Shown here: in pieces, positions 8,100 to 18,113 of the stretch | How positions within the stretch are numbered: position 1 is the first letter of the stretch | How the letters are laid out: each line of letters starts with the position of its first letter | Assembly (NCBI RefSeq): GCF_004104375.1 | Contig: NZ_QOVM01000007.1 | Span: 62,001 to 126,000, forward strand | Source of the DNA: Leeuwenhoekiella aequorea | GTDB taxonomy: Bacteria; Bacteroidota; Bacteroidia; Flavobacteriales; Flavobacteriaceae | Direction: 5' to 3' | DNA length: 64,000 nt | Program-made: the position numbers and the translations under genes | Notes under the pieces: model-generated | Databases searched by the model: none | Told to the model about the DNA's origin: nothing | Seen by the model: only the letters and a program-made list of their open reading frames with translations

Positions 8100-9365
8100 T
8101 TATATCAAAAATTCAAATAAATCGGGTTTATCATTTAAATACTCGCCGAAAAATTTACGGCTTTTCATACGTGCAATTAAGGGTTCTAAACTTGCCGAAT
8201 CTTGTATCTCAATTCCTACTACGGCTGGACCATCTTCCCGCGATGTCTTCTTTTTGTATTCAAAAAATGTAATATCATCATTGGGTCCTAATATCTCATT
8301 TAAAAATTCGCGTAACGCTCCGGCACGCTGCGGAAAACGTATAATGAAATAATGTTTTAAACCTTGATATAACAGTGCACGTTCTTTAATTTCTGCTGTT
8401 CGCGTTATGTCATTATTACTTCCGCTTACGATACAAACAATATTTTTTCCCTTAATCTCATCAGCAAATTGATCTAGAACTGATAAGGTAAGTGCTCCTG
8501 CAGGCTCTACTACAATAGCGTCTTTATTATAAAGATCTAATATGGTCTGGCATACTTTACCTTCCGGAACAGTTACCATTTTATGTAAGTACTCCTTGCA
8601 TATAGCAAAATTGCGATCGCCTACCCGTTGCACCGCAGCGCCATCTACAAATTTTTCTATTAATCTAAGTGTTGTGTTTTCCTTATTAAATATAGAAGTA
8701 CTCATTGATGGAGCACCTTCAGGCTCTACACCTATTACTTTGGTTTTAGGAGATAGTAAATGAAATATGGTACTCAATCCTGAAGCAAGACCACCTCCAC
8801 CTACGGGTACAAAAACATAATCAATCTCTTCCTCAGCTTGTTCAATTATTTCTAATCCCACAGTCGCCTGACCTTCTATGATTTTTTCATCGTCAAAAGG
8901 ATGAACAAATATTTTACCCAGCGCATCACATTCAGTTTTTGCAGCTTTATAAGCATCATCAAAGGTATCTCCTGTTAGAACTATTGTCACATAGTCTTCT
9001 CCAAACATTTTTACCTGCTCAGTTTTCTGACCCGGTGTGGGAGCAGGCATAAAAATGGTGCCTTTTATTTTTAATTTTGCACAGGCAAATGCAACACCTT
9101 GTGCGTGATTACCAGCACTGGCACAGACAATTCCCTTATCCCGATCATTTTGCGATAACGAACTTATTTTATTGAAGGCTCCTCTAATTTTATAGGACCG
9201 CACCTGTTGCAAATCTTCCCGTTTAAGAAGAATTTTTGCCTCAAATTTACGTGAGTAATTAAGACTAGGCAGTAATGGAGTTAAAGCTGCAACACCCTTC
9301 AAGGTTGCTGCAGCCTTTTTTACATTTTCTAATTCTGGGAAATATGAGATTTTTAAGTCGCTCAA
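8100..9365 (-). CDS. ilvA: Threonine dehydratase, biosynthetic
   Basis: A 421-residue fold-type II PLP enzyme. The PLP lysine is Lys59 in RSYKIRGAF; SAGNHAQG and the phosphate-binding GGGGLASG loop follow. The last 90 residues (from about 330) form a single ACT-like regulatory domain containing FPQRAGALREF, which suggests feedback control by isoleucine. It deaminates threonine to 2-oxobutanoate, the committed step to isoleucine. The 80-base gap to ilvC contains a strong hairpin (9386-9421). Confidence 0.94.
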   Translation of the reverse strand: MSDLKISYFPELENVKKAAATLKGVAALTPLLPSLNYSRKFEAKILLKREDLQQVRSYKIRGAFNKISSLSQNDRDKGIVCASAGNHAQGVAFACAKLKIKGTIFMPAPTPGQKTEQVKMFGEDYVTIVLTGDTFDDAYKAAKTECDALGKIFVHPFDDEKIIEGQATVGLEIIEQAEEEIDYVFVPVGGGGLASGLSTIFHLLSPKTKVIGVEPEGAPSMSTSIFNKENTTLRLIEKFVDGAAVQRVGDRNFAICKEYLHKMVTVPEGKVCQTILDLYNKDAIVVEPAGALTLSVLDQFADEIKGKNIVCIVSGSNNDITRTAEIKERALLYQGLKHYFIIRFPQRAGALREFLNEILGPNDDITFFEYKKKTSREDGPAVVGIEIQDSASLEPLIARMKSRKFFGEYLNDKPDLFEFLI

Positions 9366-9385
9366 AATTGTAATTATTTTGATTG

Positions 9386-9421
9386 ACTAAACTTGGTTAT
9401 TCGGGTGTAACCAAGTTTAGT
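9386..9421 (-). repeat. 14-bp perfect stem-loop between ilvC and ilvA
   Basis: ACTAAACTTGGTTA (9386-9399) and its exact reverse complement (9408-9421) flank an eight-base loop. On the coding (minus) strand the stem is followed by CAATCAAAAT, not a T-run, so it is unlikely to be a simple terminator. It may protect the 3' end of the ilvC message or set the ilvA dose. Confidence 0.65.
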
Positions 9422-9445
9422 ATATACAGTGATTTAAAAAGAATA

Positions 9446-10945
9446 TTAAGCGGTAACCGGCTCTGCCGACGCTACTGTCTTAACTTCTTTCATGGCAGTC
9501 ATAGATTCTCTTAACCACGCTCCTACTTCTTCAACTTCGTGACCTCGTATAGCGTCGTTCACTGCAATAAGTGTTTTATTATCTACACCATTATCTTTTG
9601 CGAAAGCTTTACCAATGATATTTGTATCTACAGAATTCATAAAATCTGTCAAAAGAGGCTTGCAAGCATGGTCAAATAAGTAGCAACCATATTCTGCAGT
9701 ATCTGAGATAATACGATTCATCTCAAATAATTTTTTACGCGCAATAGTATTCGCAATTAGCGGAGTTTCGTGAAGCGATTCGTAATAAGCAGACTCTTCA
9801 ATAATACCCGCTTCTGTCATCGTTTCAAAAGCTAACTCTACTCCGGCTTTAACCATTGCTACCATTAATACGCCGTGATCAAAATATTCTTGTTCAGAAA
9901 TCTCAACGTCTCCGGCAGGTGTCTTTTCAAATGCAGTCTCTCCAGTTGCAGCACGCCATTTTAAAAGGTTTTCATCGTCATTTGCCCAATCTTCCATCAT
10001 CGTTTTGGAGAAATGCCCTGAGATAATATCATCCATATGCTTGTGGAATAAAGGACGCGTAATCTCCTTAATTTCTTCAGCCAATTCAAATGCTTTAATT
10101 TTTGAAGGATTGTTTAATCGATCCATCATATTTGTTATACCACCATGCTTTAAAGCCTCGGTAATAGTTTCCCAACCATATTGAATCAACTTAGCTGCAT
10201 AGCCTTTATCAATTCCTTTTTCAACCATTTTATCGAAACAAAGAATAGAGCCGGTTTGAAGCATACCACATAAGATAGTTTGCTCACCCATTAAATCACT
10301 TTTTACCTCAGCGACAAATGAAGATTCGAGCACACCTGCTCTATGACCACCCGTTGCAACTGCGTATGCTTTAGCTTGATCTTTTCCTTTTCCTTCAGGA
10401 TCATTTTCAGGATGAACTGCTATCAAGGTAGGAACTCCAAAACCACGCTTATATTCTTCCCGCACTTCAGAACCAGGACATTTAGGAGCACACATAATAA
10501 CGGTAAGGTCTTCCCGTATTTGCATTCCTTCTTCTACAATATTAAAACCGTGGCTATAAGCTAAAGTTGCTCCTTTTTTCATAAGAGGCATAATCGCCTT
10601 TACAACCGCAGTATGTTGCTTATCTGGTGTTAGGTTACATACAAGGTCTGCTGTGGGAATTAATTCTTCATAAGTCCCAACAGTAAAACCATTTTCTACA
10701 GCATTTTTATAAGATGCTCTTTTCTCTTTAATAGCACTTTCGCGCAACGTATATGAAATATCTAACCCACTGTCGCGCATGTTTAATCCTTGATTTAATC
10801 CCTGCGCTCCACATCCTACGATTACAACTTTCTTACCGCGTAATGCTTCTATACCATCTGCAAACTCATCAGACTCCATAAATCGGCATTTTGCCAGCTG
10901 AGCTAACTGATCTCTTAAGGATAGTGTATTAAAGTAATTTGACAT
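9446..10945 (-). CDS. ilvC: Ketol-acid reductoisomerase, class II (long form)
   Basis: A 499-residue protein, the size of the long E. coli/plant-type enzyme with a duplicated C-terminal knotted domain. The dinucleotide motif [10 protein letters not shown] starts at residue 44. Arg68, Ala71, Arg76 and Ser78 occur at the same positions as the NADPH-determining loop of E. coli IlvC, so NADPH is the predicted cofactor. It isomerises and reduces acetolactate or acetohydroxybutyrate for valine and isoleucine. It is 33 bases downstream of ilvN in the ilv operon. Confidence 0.96.
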   Translation of the reverse strand: MSNYFNTLSLRDQLAQLAKCRFMESDEFADGIEALRGKKVVIVGCGAQGLNQGLNMRDSGLDISYTLRESAIKEKRASYKNAVENGFTVGTYEELIPTADLVCNLTPDKQHTAVVKAIMPLMKKGATLAYSHGFNIVEEGMQIREDLTVIMCAPKCPGSEVREEYKRGFGVPTLIAVHPENDPEGKGKDQAKAYAVATGGHRAGVLESSFVAEVKSDLMGEQTILCGMLQTGSILCFDKMVEKGIDKGYAAKLIQYGWETITEALKHGGITNMMDRLNNPSKIKAFELAEEIKEITRPLFHKHMDDIISGHFSKTMMEDWANDDENLLKWRAATGETAFEKTPAGDVEISEQEYFDHGVLMVAMVKAGVELAFETMTEAGIIEESAYYESLHETPLIANTIARKKLFEMNRIISDTAEYGCYLFDHACKPLLTDFMNSVDTNIIGKAFAKDNGVDNKTLIAVNDAIRGHEVEEVGAWLRESMTAMKEVKTVASAEPVTA

Positions 10946-10978
10946 TTTAATGTATTTTATTGATTATGATTAGTTGTT

Positions 10979-11506
10979 TTATTCTGCAAATTCGGCAAGC
11001 ATCGAAGATATTTTCATCTCATCTTTTGTAACAGCTATACGACCAGAACGTACAAATTGCATTATCCCAAAAGCACTTAACTCTCGATATAATAATTCTA
11101 TCTCAGATCTGCGGCCTGCTTTTTCAAGCACAAAAAACTCTTTATTTACGGTTACAATCTGAGCGTTACTTTCTTTTATAATATTCTGAATCTGACGTTC
11201 TTCAAATAGCAAATCAGATTTAATTTTAAAAAGACAGGTTTCTAAAAATATGGTTTGCTCATCGGTATGATAAAATGCCTTAATAACCTCAACTTGCTTT
11301 TCTAGCTGACCAATTATTTTCTTAATTCGCTCTTCAGTTATATTAATAACTATCACAAATCTTGATACGCCTTCGATCTCAGACATCGAAGTATTCAGGC
11401 TTTCTATATTAACTTTTCTACGTTGAAATATTGCCGAAATACGATTTAACAAACCGATATTATTTTCGGTATAAATAGAAACTGTAAATGTTTTTATCTC
11501 GCTCAT
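10979..11506 (-). CDS. ilvN: Acetolactate synthase small (regulatory) subunit
   Basis: A 175-residue protein with an N-terminal ACT domain (TVSIYTENNIGLLNRISAIF, about residues 8-27) and a C-terminal half typical of IlvN/IlvH. The subunit binds IlvB, raises its activity and confers valine feedback inhibition. It begins one base after the ilvB stop, consistent with stoichiometric coupled translation. Confidence 0.95.
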   Translation of the reverse strand: MSEIKTFTVSIYTENNIGLLNRISAIFQRRKVNIESLNTSMSEIEGVSRFVIVINITEERIKKIIGQLEKQVEVIKAFYHTDEQTIFLETCLFKIKSDLLFEERQIQNIIKESNAQIVTVNKEFFVLEKAGRRSEIELLYRELSAFGIMQFVRSGRIAVTKDEMKISSMLAEFAE

Positions 11507-11507
11507 A

Positions 11508-13241
11508 CTATTCTAATCTTATATCTGAAACTGATGCTCCTGATGGTATCATTGGGAATACATTATCTTCTTTTTCTACGCGTACTTCTAAAAAGTAAGG
11601 TCCTTCTGATGCTAGCATGGTTTCAATCGCTCCGGCAAGATCCTCGCGTTTAGTCACTTTCTGAGCATCTATAAAATACCCCTTAGCAATTGCTACAAAA
11701 TCTGGATTTACCATTTCTGTAGATGCATATCTGCGGTCAAAAAACAACTGCTGCCACTGGCGAACCATTCCGAGAAATTCATTATTGAGTACGACAATTT
11801 TCACAGGGACTTTGGTTTGAAATATGGTACCCAATTCCTGAATGGTCATTTGATATCCCCCATCACCTATTATAGCAACAACCGGACGGTTTGGTGCCCC
11901 CATTTGTGCACCTATAGCTGCCGGAAGAGCAAATCCCATAGTACCAAGTCCGCCAGAAGTAATATTACTTTTAGAAAGATTAAATTTTGCATAACGGCAA
12001 GCAATCATCTGGTGTTGACCAACATCGCTTACAATTACGGCATCACCCTTAGAAACCGTATTTATACCTTCAAGAACCTCACCCATCGTAAGACCTTCTT
12101 TTGTAGGGTGAATATCTTCGCTTATGATTTTATCATATTCGATCTGATACAAATCTTTAAAACGCTGATGCCAGTCTGTATGCTCTTTTTTATCTAATAA
12201 GGGCAAAAGTGCTGCTAAAGATTCTTTACTGTCACCTAAAACAGCCAGTTCTGCATTTACATTCTTATTAACCTCCGCAGGATCAATTTCAAAATGAATT
12301 ACTTTAGCTTGTTTTGCATACGTATTCAAATCTCCGGTTACCCGGTCATCAAAGCGCATACCTATTGCGATTAATACGTCACACTCATTGGTTAACATAT
12401 TAGGAGCATAATTACCGTGCATACCTACCATACCCACATTTAAAGGATGCTCTGTAGGAATTGCAGAAACTCCGAGGATCGTCCAAGCAGCAGGAATACC
12501 AGATTTTTCAACCACTGCTTTAAATTCTGCTTCGGCTTTGCCAAGGATTACACCCTGTCCCCAAACTATAAACGGTTTTTTAGCATCATTGATTAGTGCT
12601 GCCGCAGCTTCGACATCGGAAAGATTAAGCTTGGGAACTGGTTTATAGCTACGTATTGCAGTGCATTTTTTATACTTAAAATCAAGCTCAGCAAACTGTG
12701 CATCCTTTGTGATATCAATTAAAACAGGACCTGGTCTGCCACTACGGGCAATGTAAAATGCTTTTGCCAGTACTTCAGGAATTTCAGACGCTTTTGTTAC
12801 CTGAAAATTCCATTTTGTAACCGGAGTAGAAATACCAATGATATCTGTTTCCTGAAAGGCATCACTCCCTAATAAATTTGAAGCTACTTGACCAGTAATG
12901 CACACCATAGGCGTTGAATCTATTTGTGCATCTGCAATACCTGTTATAAGATTTGTTGCTCCCGGTCCCGATGTAGCGATAGCCACACCCACTTTACCAC
13001 TAACACGGGCATAACCCTGAGCAGCATGGGTAGCCCCTTGCTCGTGACGGGTAAGAATGTGGTTAATTTTATCTTGATATTTATACAACTCATCATAAAC
13101 GGGCATAATCGCACCACCCGGATAGCCGTACAATGTATCTACTCCTTCAGCAAGAAGGCATCTTATGATTGCCTCTTTACCTGTAATTCGCTCTGTATCT
13201 TGCGAATCTGTAGCTTGTAATTTAATAGTTTGTGTTTCCAT
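11508..13241 (-). CDS. ilvB: Acetolactate synthase large (catalytic) subunit
   Basis: A thiamine-diphosphate enzyme of about 577 residues. The N-terminal GVDTLYGYPGGAIMP carries the catalytic glutamate region, and the ThDP/Mg motif GDGGYQMTIQEL with a downstream NN is near residue 440. It condenses two pyruvates, or pyruvate with 2-oxobutanoate. I chose the start METQTIKLQ at 13241, ten bases after the ilvD stop; an ATG at 13262 that overlaps ilvD would add MKCRSRL, which lacks family support. It is the second gene of the ilv operon. Confidence 0.95.
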   Translation of the reverse strand: METQTIKLQATDSQDTERITGKEAIIRCLLAEGVDTLYGYPGGAIMPVYDELYKYQDKINHILTRHEQGATHAAQGYARVSGKVGVAIATSGPGATNLITGIADAQIDSTPMVCITGQVASNLLGSDAFQETDIIGISTPVTKWNFQVTKASEIPEVLAKAFYIARSGRPGPVLIDITKDAQFAELDFKYKKCTAIRSYKPVPKLNLSDVEAAAALINDAKKPFIVWGQGVILGKAEAEFKAVVEKSGIPAAWTILGVSAIPTEHPLNVGMVGMHGNYAPNMLTNECDVLIAIGMRFDDRVTGDLNTYAKQAKVIHFEIDPAEVNKNVNAELAVLGDSKESLAALLPLLDKKEHTDWHQRFKDLYQIEYDKIISEDIHPTKEGLTMGEVLEGINTVSKGDAVIVSDVGQHQMIACRYAKFNLSKSNITSGGLGTMGFALPAAIGAQMGAPNRPVVAIIGDGGYQMTIQELGTIFQTKVPVKIVVLNNEFLGMVRQWQQLFFDRRYASTEMVNPDFVAIAKGYFIDAQKVTKREDLAGAIETMLASEGPYFLEVRVEKEDNVFPMIPSGASVSDIRLE

Positions 13242-13251
13242 AAGCCTACTT

Positions 13252-14928
13252 CTACATTTCATCAGTCACACATCCTTCTGATGCAGACGATACTGTTTTT
13301 GCATATTTATAAAGCACTCCGCGCTCAAACTTTAGTTTTGGAGCAACCCATTTCTCTTTTCTCTCTGCCAATTCTTCTTCAGTAACATCTACTGAAATTG
13401 TATTGGCTTCTGCATTAATCGTAATAATATCACCATTCTCTATAAGTGCGATATTCCCCCCGGCTTGTGCCTCTGGAGTAATATGCCCCACTACAAATCC
13501 GTGTGTACCTCCAGAAAAACGACCATCAGTAATTAAGGCTACTTCTTTTCCTAAACCTGCACCCATTATGGCTGCTGTAGGCTTTAGCATTTCTGGCATT
13601 CCCGGTCCGCCTTGTGGTCCTTCATAACGAATAACAACCACATCGCCTTTTTTAACTTCTCCTTTTCCTATTCCTGCATTTGCAGCATATTCGCCATCAA
13701 ATACGCGTGCAGTACCGCTAAAATGAAGACCTTCCTTCCCTGTTATTTTTGCCACACTACCTTCTGTAGCTATATTGCCATATAGAATACGTATGTGTCC
13801 CGTTTCTTTAATTGGATTTTCTTTAGGATGAATTACATCCTGCCCTTCAATAAGATCAGGAACTTCAGCTAGATTTTCGGCAAGTGTTTTACCCGTTACT
13901 GTTAGGCAATCTCCGTGAAGCATTCCTTCAGCAAGCATATATTTTAAAACTCCAGGAACGCCACCTACATTATGAAGATCTTCCATAAGGTATTTACCAC
14001 TAGGTTTCAGATCTGCTAAAAATGGGGTAGTATCACTTATTCTTTGAAAATCTGCTAACTTAAATTCGAGTTGTGCAGCTTTCGCAATAGCCAAAAAGTG
14101 CAAGACTGCATTTGTAGATCCGCCAAGAACGGTTACTAAGCGCACCGCATTTTCTAACGATTTTGCCGTAACAATATCACTAGGTTTAATATCTTTTTCA
14201 ATCAGGTTTTTTAAGGCTGCACCTAAACGTTTACACTCTTCTTCTTTGTTACTACTTACTGCAGGATTTGACGAATTATAAGGAAGTGACATCCCCAAGG
14301 CTTCTATCGCCGAAGCCATTGTATTTGCAGTATACATACCTCCACAAGCACCAGCACCCGGACAGGCTTTATTTATCACACTTTTAAATTCTGTCTCATT
14401 AATTGCTCCAGACATTTTAGAACCCCAGGCTTCAAATGCTGAAACCACATCTAACTTTTTACCATTATGGCATCCCGGGGCAATTGTACCTCCGTAAACT
14501 AATATAGAAGGTCTATCTAATCGCAATTGCGCCATTAAAGCACCCGGCATATTCTTATCACAACCTACCACGGTTACCAGCGCATCATAGCTCATGGCTT
14601 GCACTACAGTCTCCATCGAGTCTGCTATAATATCTCGAGATGGTAGCGAGAAACGCATTCCTGGAGTACCCATAGAAATACCATCACTCACTCCTATTGT
14701 ATTAAAAATAAGACCTACCAGTTCATTTTTATCTACACCCTCTTTCACATAAGTGGCCAGATCATTAAGGTGCATATTACAAGGATTACCTTGATATCCT
14801 GTACTTGCAATACCTACCAGAGGTTTTTTAAAATCTTCGTCTGTAAGACCTATTGCGTGAAGCATTGCTTGCGCCGCTGGTTGTGTAGGGTCTTGAGTTA
14901 CTGCTTTACTATATTTGTTTAATTCCAT
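13252..14928 (-). CDS. ilvD: Dihydroxy-acid dehydratase
   Basis: A 558-residue Fe-S dehydratase that makes 2-oxo acids from dihydroxy acids in valine and isoleucine synthesis. The cluster ligands are Cys50 (NPCNMH), Cys123 (VGCDKNMPG) and Cys195 ([14 protein letters not shown]); the C-terminal GRFSGGTHG active-site motif is present. It is the first structural gene of the ilv operon, preceded by a long untranslated leader with a terminator hairpin. The 558-residue length is normal. Confidence 0.96.
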   Translation of the reverse strand: MELNKYSKAVTQDPTQPAAQAMLHAIGLTDEDFKKPLVGIASTGYQGNPCNMHLNDLATYVKEGVDKNELVGLIFNTIGVSDGISMGTPGMRFSLPSRDIIADSMETVVQAMSYDALVTVVGCDKNMPGALMAQLRLDRPSILVYGGTIAPGCHNGKKLDVVSAFEAWGSKMSGAINETEFKSVINKACPGAGACGGMYTANTMASAIEALGMSLPYNSSNPAVSSNKEEECKRLGAALKNLIEKDIKPSDIVTAKSLENAVRLVTVLGGSTNAVLHFLAIAKAAQLEFKLADFQRISDTTPFLADLKPSGKYLMEDLHNVGGVPGVLKYMLAEGMLHGDCLTVTGKTLAENLAEVPDLIEGQDVIHPKENPIKETGHIRILYGNIATEGSVAKITGKEGLHFSGTARVFDGEYAANAGIGKGEVKKGDVVVIRYEGPQGGPGMPEMLKPTAAIMGAGLGKEVALITDGRFSGGTHGFVVGHITPEAQAGGNIALIENGDIITINAEANTISVDVTEEELAERKEKWVAPKLKFERGVLYKYAKTVSSASEGCVTDEM

Positions 14929-15289
14929 TTTTTTAAATCTATACCGAAATTAATTAATCCTGTTTTTAAGTCTATCATAACTAAAAAGCTTTGAATATAT
15001 CAGATTAAGAATAAAATTATATATTTTACTGAATATCAATTTATTAACCTAAAAATACTACTACGCCCAACTCATAAAATCTATTTAAAATTCCTCCTAT
15101 AATCTATTTACAGGTAGTTAATTTTCAAAAAAAAACCTCCTAATTAAGGAAGTTTAAATTTGCTTATGCGAGAGACTACTACTTTAAATAGGAACGGTTT
15201 CTTTTAGTTCTTAAACTGATTTTTTCTACATTCAAAATTATTTAATTTAAAAGCTATCAACTCCAAATCAGCCGTCAAATGCCATCTCT
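14929..15289 (-). promoter_or_regulatory. Long 5' leader of the ilv operon
   Basis: About 360 bases separate the proposed promoter from ilvD. The first half ends in a terminator hairpin (15127-15155); the 190 bases after it are AT-rich with no gene. Near the 5' end GAGAGA can pair with TCTCTC just upstream of the terminator, giving a possible alternative fold. The only peptide-like reading of the region (containing KVVVSRIS and ending inside the terminator loop) has no start codon, so I do not call a leader peptide. From 15319 to 15547 I see nothing further. Confidence 0.45.
15127..15155 (-). terminator. Intrinsic terminator / attenuator in the ilv leader
   Basis: On the minus strand AAACTTCCT pairs with AGGAGGTTT (one G-U) around a five-base loop, followed by a run of nine T. 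It lies about 200 bases before ilvD and well downstream of a promoter-like sequence, so it would end most transcripts unless antitermination occurs. It is more than 390 bases past the preceding gene, so it is not simply that gene's terminator. Confidence 0.7.
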
Positions 15290-15318
15290 CAAAGTATTTT
15301 TAAACATCGTTCAAACAA
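15290..15318 (-). promoter_or_regulatory. Candidate promoter of the ilv operon
   Basis: Minus-strand TACTTTG (15290-15296) with TTG 19 bases upstream (15316-15318). The same TACTTTG variant of the TAnnTTTG element occurs at the arg promoter. Confidence 0.4.
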
Positions 15319-15547
15319 GACCACATTCTGTAGAGACCTGTTAACAAATCATTAATGAATATATGTTTTTAATGCAATTTTGATTGATGCATTTGAGATA
15401 AATTCAGAAAAATTGCGTCAAGTAGATGCCATTCGGGCAATTTTGTAGTATAAAATAATAAAGAACAATTAAAAATGGTGAATACTTATCTGTGATGAAT
15501 ATAAGAGGGAATTAGCAATAATAACTGAATACTTAAGAAATAAAAAC

Positions 15548-16021
15548 CTATTCTAGTATTTTACCATATTTAGTTAAATCTGGTGTAAAACCTAACGAAG
15601 AGTACAGTTTTCTGGCTTTTTTATTATCGTCAAAAACATTTAGAGTAAGTAAACTATAGCCGCAATCCTTAGTCCATTCTTCCGCTTTATTCATTAGCAT
15701 TTTTCCGATTCCGCGACCTCTGGCTTCAGGAGAAACGATAATATCTGCTATATGACCATGAGGTTCTCTATGGTAATAATCGGTTCCTATTTCTAAGAAA
15801 ATAAAGCCAAGTTGTAATTTAGTTTCTTCATCCTCAGCAATAAAAATAGCGTTATCCTTATTTCCATCTAGAATTTCAGCTTTTATAATACGCTGATCAA
15901 TATCGAGCATCACATTAGGATCGCGCCAATGCGGTAATTCTGGATCCATTAAACTAGGGAGTAATTCTAAAATAAAATTGGTATCACGCTTTTCTACGCG
16001 TCTTATAGTTACTGAAGGCAT
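15548..16021 (-). CDS. GNAT-family N-acetyltransferase
   Basis: A 157-residue protein with the GNAT core: IIVSPEARGRGIGKML (residues 94-109) is the acetyl-CoA binding loop and LNVFDDNKKARKLYSSLGF is the C-terminal alpha4/beta motif of small-molecule or peptide acetyltransferases. The substrate is unknown. It is monocistronic or pairs with the downstream ilv leader only by proximity; a 71-base gap separates it from the aldehyde dehydrogenase on the same strand. Confidence 0.85.
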   Translation of the reverse strand: MPSVTIRRVEKRDTNFILELLPSLMDPELPHWRDPNVMLDIDQRIIKAEILDGNKDNAIFIAEDEETKLQLGFIFLEIGTDYYHREPHGHIADIIVSPEARGRGIGKMLMNKAEEWTKDCGYSLLTLNVFDDNKKARKLYSSLGFTPDLTKYGKILE

Positions 16022-16092
16022 TTTTGAATGGTTTAAATTCTGAAGTTACTAAATTCATTTTTTTTCAATTAGTTACCCGAACGAATTGAATA

Positions 16093-17451
16093 TTAGAATT
16101 TGTTAAAATACACCGTTTTTTTGTTTACAAACTCTTGTATTCCGTCTGCCGAAAGTTCGCGGCCATAACCCGAAATCTTAGTACCTCCAAAAGGTAAACG
16201 TGGGTCACTTTTTACAAGATCATTTACAAAAACTGCCCCATCATCAAATCGAGGAACTAATCGTTTTGCACGATCGTAATCTTCTGTAAATAAGGAAACT
16301 CCCAACCCAAAGATAGATTGGTTAACAAGATCAACGGCTTCATCCTCGGTTTCAAATGTTGTAATACCTATAACAGGTCCAAATGTTTCTTCTTTAAATA
16401 GTGGCATCTCTGAGGTTACATTTCCCAAAACAGTAGGTTCAAAATAGGCTTTATTGCGATTTCCTCCTAAAAGGATTTTTCCGCCGGCATCTATTGTTTT
16501 ATTCAATTGTTCTTCGAGTTCCTCAGCAAGATCTTCGCGTGCCATTACACCTATATAGGTATCTTCTTGTAATGGATCACCACTTTCTAACTTTTTTACA
16601 GCCTCTACAAATTTACTGGTAAAAGAATCGACAATATTTTTATGTACCAGCAAGCGTTTACCAGCAATACAACTCTGTCCTGTATTTTGATAGCGTGCTG
16701 TAACTGCCTTTTCTATGGTTTTTTCCATATTGCAATCTTCAAAAACTACAAGCGCATTACTACCACCTAATTCAAGCACGGACTTCTTAATTTGGCTACC
16801 AGCAGTAGCTGCTACGGCTTTACCGGCTGGTGTGCTTCCCGTAAGTGTTACTGCTTTTACCTTAGGATTTTTTATTACATCCTCAATTTTTGAACTACTT
16901 AAAGGAAGATGTGTAAAGCAATATTCTGGAAAACCGGCACGCTCAAAAACCTTTTGTATATTGTCTGCACTGCGCATAACGTTACTCGCGTGTTTTAATA
17001 TACCTATGTTACCAGCCATTAAAGCCGGTGCTGCAAAACGAAATACCTGCCAAAACGGATAATTCCATGGCATAACCGCCAGAACAACACCTATGGGTTC
17101 ATAACTTACATAGCTTTCTTCTGCATCGGTTTCTATCATTTTTGGAGCCAAATGATGCGCAGCCTGATCGGCATAATAATCACAAACCCAAGCACATTTT
17201 TCAATTTCAGCAATGGCTTGAGAAATAGGTTTTCCCATCTCGAGTGTTATAGTGCGGGCGTACTCCTCTTTATTTTTGCGCAACTCTTCCCCGGCAGCTT
17301 TCATCAATTTACTGCGTTCTGCAAAAGACGTAGTTCTCCAGGATAAAAAACGATTGTGCGCTTGATCTATAGCACTTATAGTTTCTTCAATGGTTAATTC
17401 TTGAGTTTCGAATTCAACCTTTTGATTGTAAGGATTTACAGACTTGATCAT
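16093..17451 (-). CDS. NAD(P)-dependent succinate-semialdehyde-type aldehyde dehydrogenase
   Basis: A 452-residue aldehyde dehydrogenase with Asn130 (MPWNYP), Glu227 (LELGGSN) and catalytic Cys261 (GQSCIAGKR). The short N-terminus (MIKSVNPYNQK) and the MPWNYPFWQVFR and QSCIAGKR segments resemble the YneI/Sad branch of succinate-semialdehyde dehydrogenases. It would oxidise succinate semialdehyde or a similar aldehyde in the cytoplasm. No GABA aminotransferase is nearby to confirm the substrate. Confidence 0.87.
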   Translation of the reverse strand: MIKSVNPYNQKVEFETQELTIEETISAIDQAHNRFLSWRTTSFAERSKLMKAAGEELRKNKEEYARTITLEMGKPISQAIAEIEKCAWVCDYYADQAAHHLAPKMIETDAEESYVSYEPIGVVLAVMPWNYPFWQVFRFAAPALMAGNIGILKHASNVMRSADNIQKVFERAGFPEYCFTHLPLSSSKIEDVIKNPKVKAVTLTGSTPAGKAVAATAGSQIKKSVLELGGSNALVVFEDCNMEKTIEKAVTARYQNTGQSCIAGKRLLVHKNIVDSFTSKFVEAVKKLESGDPLQEDTYIGVMAREDLAEELEEQLNKTIDAGGKILLGGNRNKAYFEPTVLGNVTSEMPLFKEETFGPVIGITTFETEDEAVDLVNQSIFGLGVSLFTEDYDRAKRLVPRFDDGAVFVNDLVKSDPRLPFGGTKISGYGRELSADGIQEFVNKKTVYFNKF

Positions 17452-17630
17452 AATATATTTGCACTAATTTTCTTTAAAGTTAGCAAGGGTGCGGTAATGC
17501 CGAGGTTGTATTAAGAGCACTTTAACTATGAAAATCGGTGTTTTACTGCGAGTATATTAAATAGATCATTTTCAAATCTTTTATTCTTAATAAAATAAGT
17601 GAACCTGTTTATAAGTCGTTTACAACTCTT

Positions 17631-17657
17631 TTGGCTTCATTCTTGAAGCCAATTTTT
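17631..17657 (+). repeat. Palindrome with T-run just upstream of the 17685 gene
   Basis: TTGGCTTCA and TGAAGCCAA (9-base arms, TTCT loop) are followed by five T on the plus strand. It could be a terminator acting in the leader of the next gene, since no plus-strand gene lies upstream. Alternatively, because a TTG at 17643-17645 sits 18 bases before TAATTTTA (17664-17671), it may be an operator over the minus-33 box. Confidence 0.5.
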
Positions 17658-17684
17658 AATAATTAATTTTAGAAAACTTCTTTT

Positions 17685-18092
17685 ATGAAAACTCGAGACA
17701 CTCAATTAATCGACATTAGACCAGAAATACCTTCTGCTAAAATAAATGATCAAATGAGTGCCGAAGAGCATTTTCAAAATGCAACACTCAGACCGATAGC
17801 AAAACTTCAAAATGATTTATTGGTAGAAGCGTTTAGAAACTATATTACAAAACATAAGAATGTCTATTATGAGCTTACGGTAGAAAAACGTATGGCTTAC
17901 ATAGAAAATGCAATACAGAAGGATATTAAATTTAGAAATAGTTTAAAAGGTATGCTAATTGGTCAATTTACTCTTGATGAATACCGAACTTATATTCAGA
18001 ACTCTTCGGCATTAAATAAGCGTATGATGAATTTGGTACGCGAACGTATACAAAGCAATATTCAACTGCTTGAAAAGGGAATAGCGGTTTAA
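17685..18092 (+). CDS. Conserved protein of unknown function
   Basis: A 135-residue, soluble, mostly helical, charged protein starting MKTRDTQLIDIRPEIP. There is no signal peptide, membrane segment or recognisable catalytic motif. Conserved-looking stretches such as FQNATLRPIAKLQNDLL and SSALNKRMM remind me of a flavobacterial family that databases sometimes label glyoxalase, but I see no glyoxalase metal motif and do not support that name. It stands alone behind a palindromic element (17631-17657) that may control it. Confidence 0.75.
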   Translation: MKTRDTQLIDIRPEIPSAKINDQMSAEEHFQNATLRPIAKLQNDLLVEAFRNYITKHKNVYYELTVEKRMAYIENAIQKDIKFRNSLKGMLIGQFTLDEYRTYIQNSSALNKRMMNLVRERIQSNIQLLEKGIAV

Positions 18093-18113
18093 AATCACTT
18101 AGCTAAATATATT

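Noticed and set aside
11817-12197. 126-codon open frame on the plus strand inside ilvB
   Set aside because: It lies entirely within a conserved gene on the other strand, has no family resemblance and follows from the codon pattern of ilvB. The same applies to the other long opposite-strand frames, such as those inside clpC (44670-44855 and 45256-45687).
15156-15215. Valine-containing reading (KVVVSRIS) in the ilv leader ending in the terminator loop
   Set aside because: No ATG, GTG or TTG precedes it after the upstream stop, so I do not call it a leader peptide.
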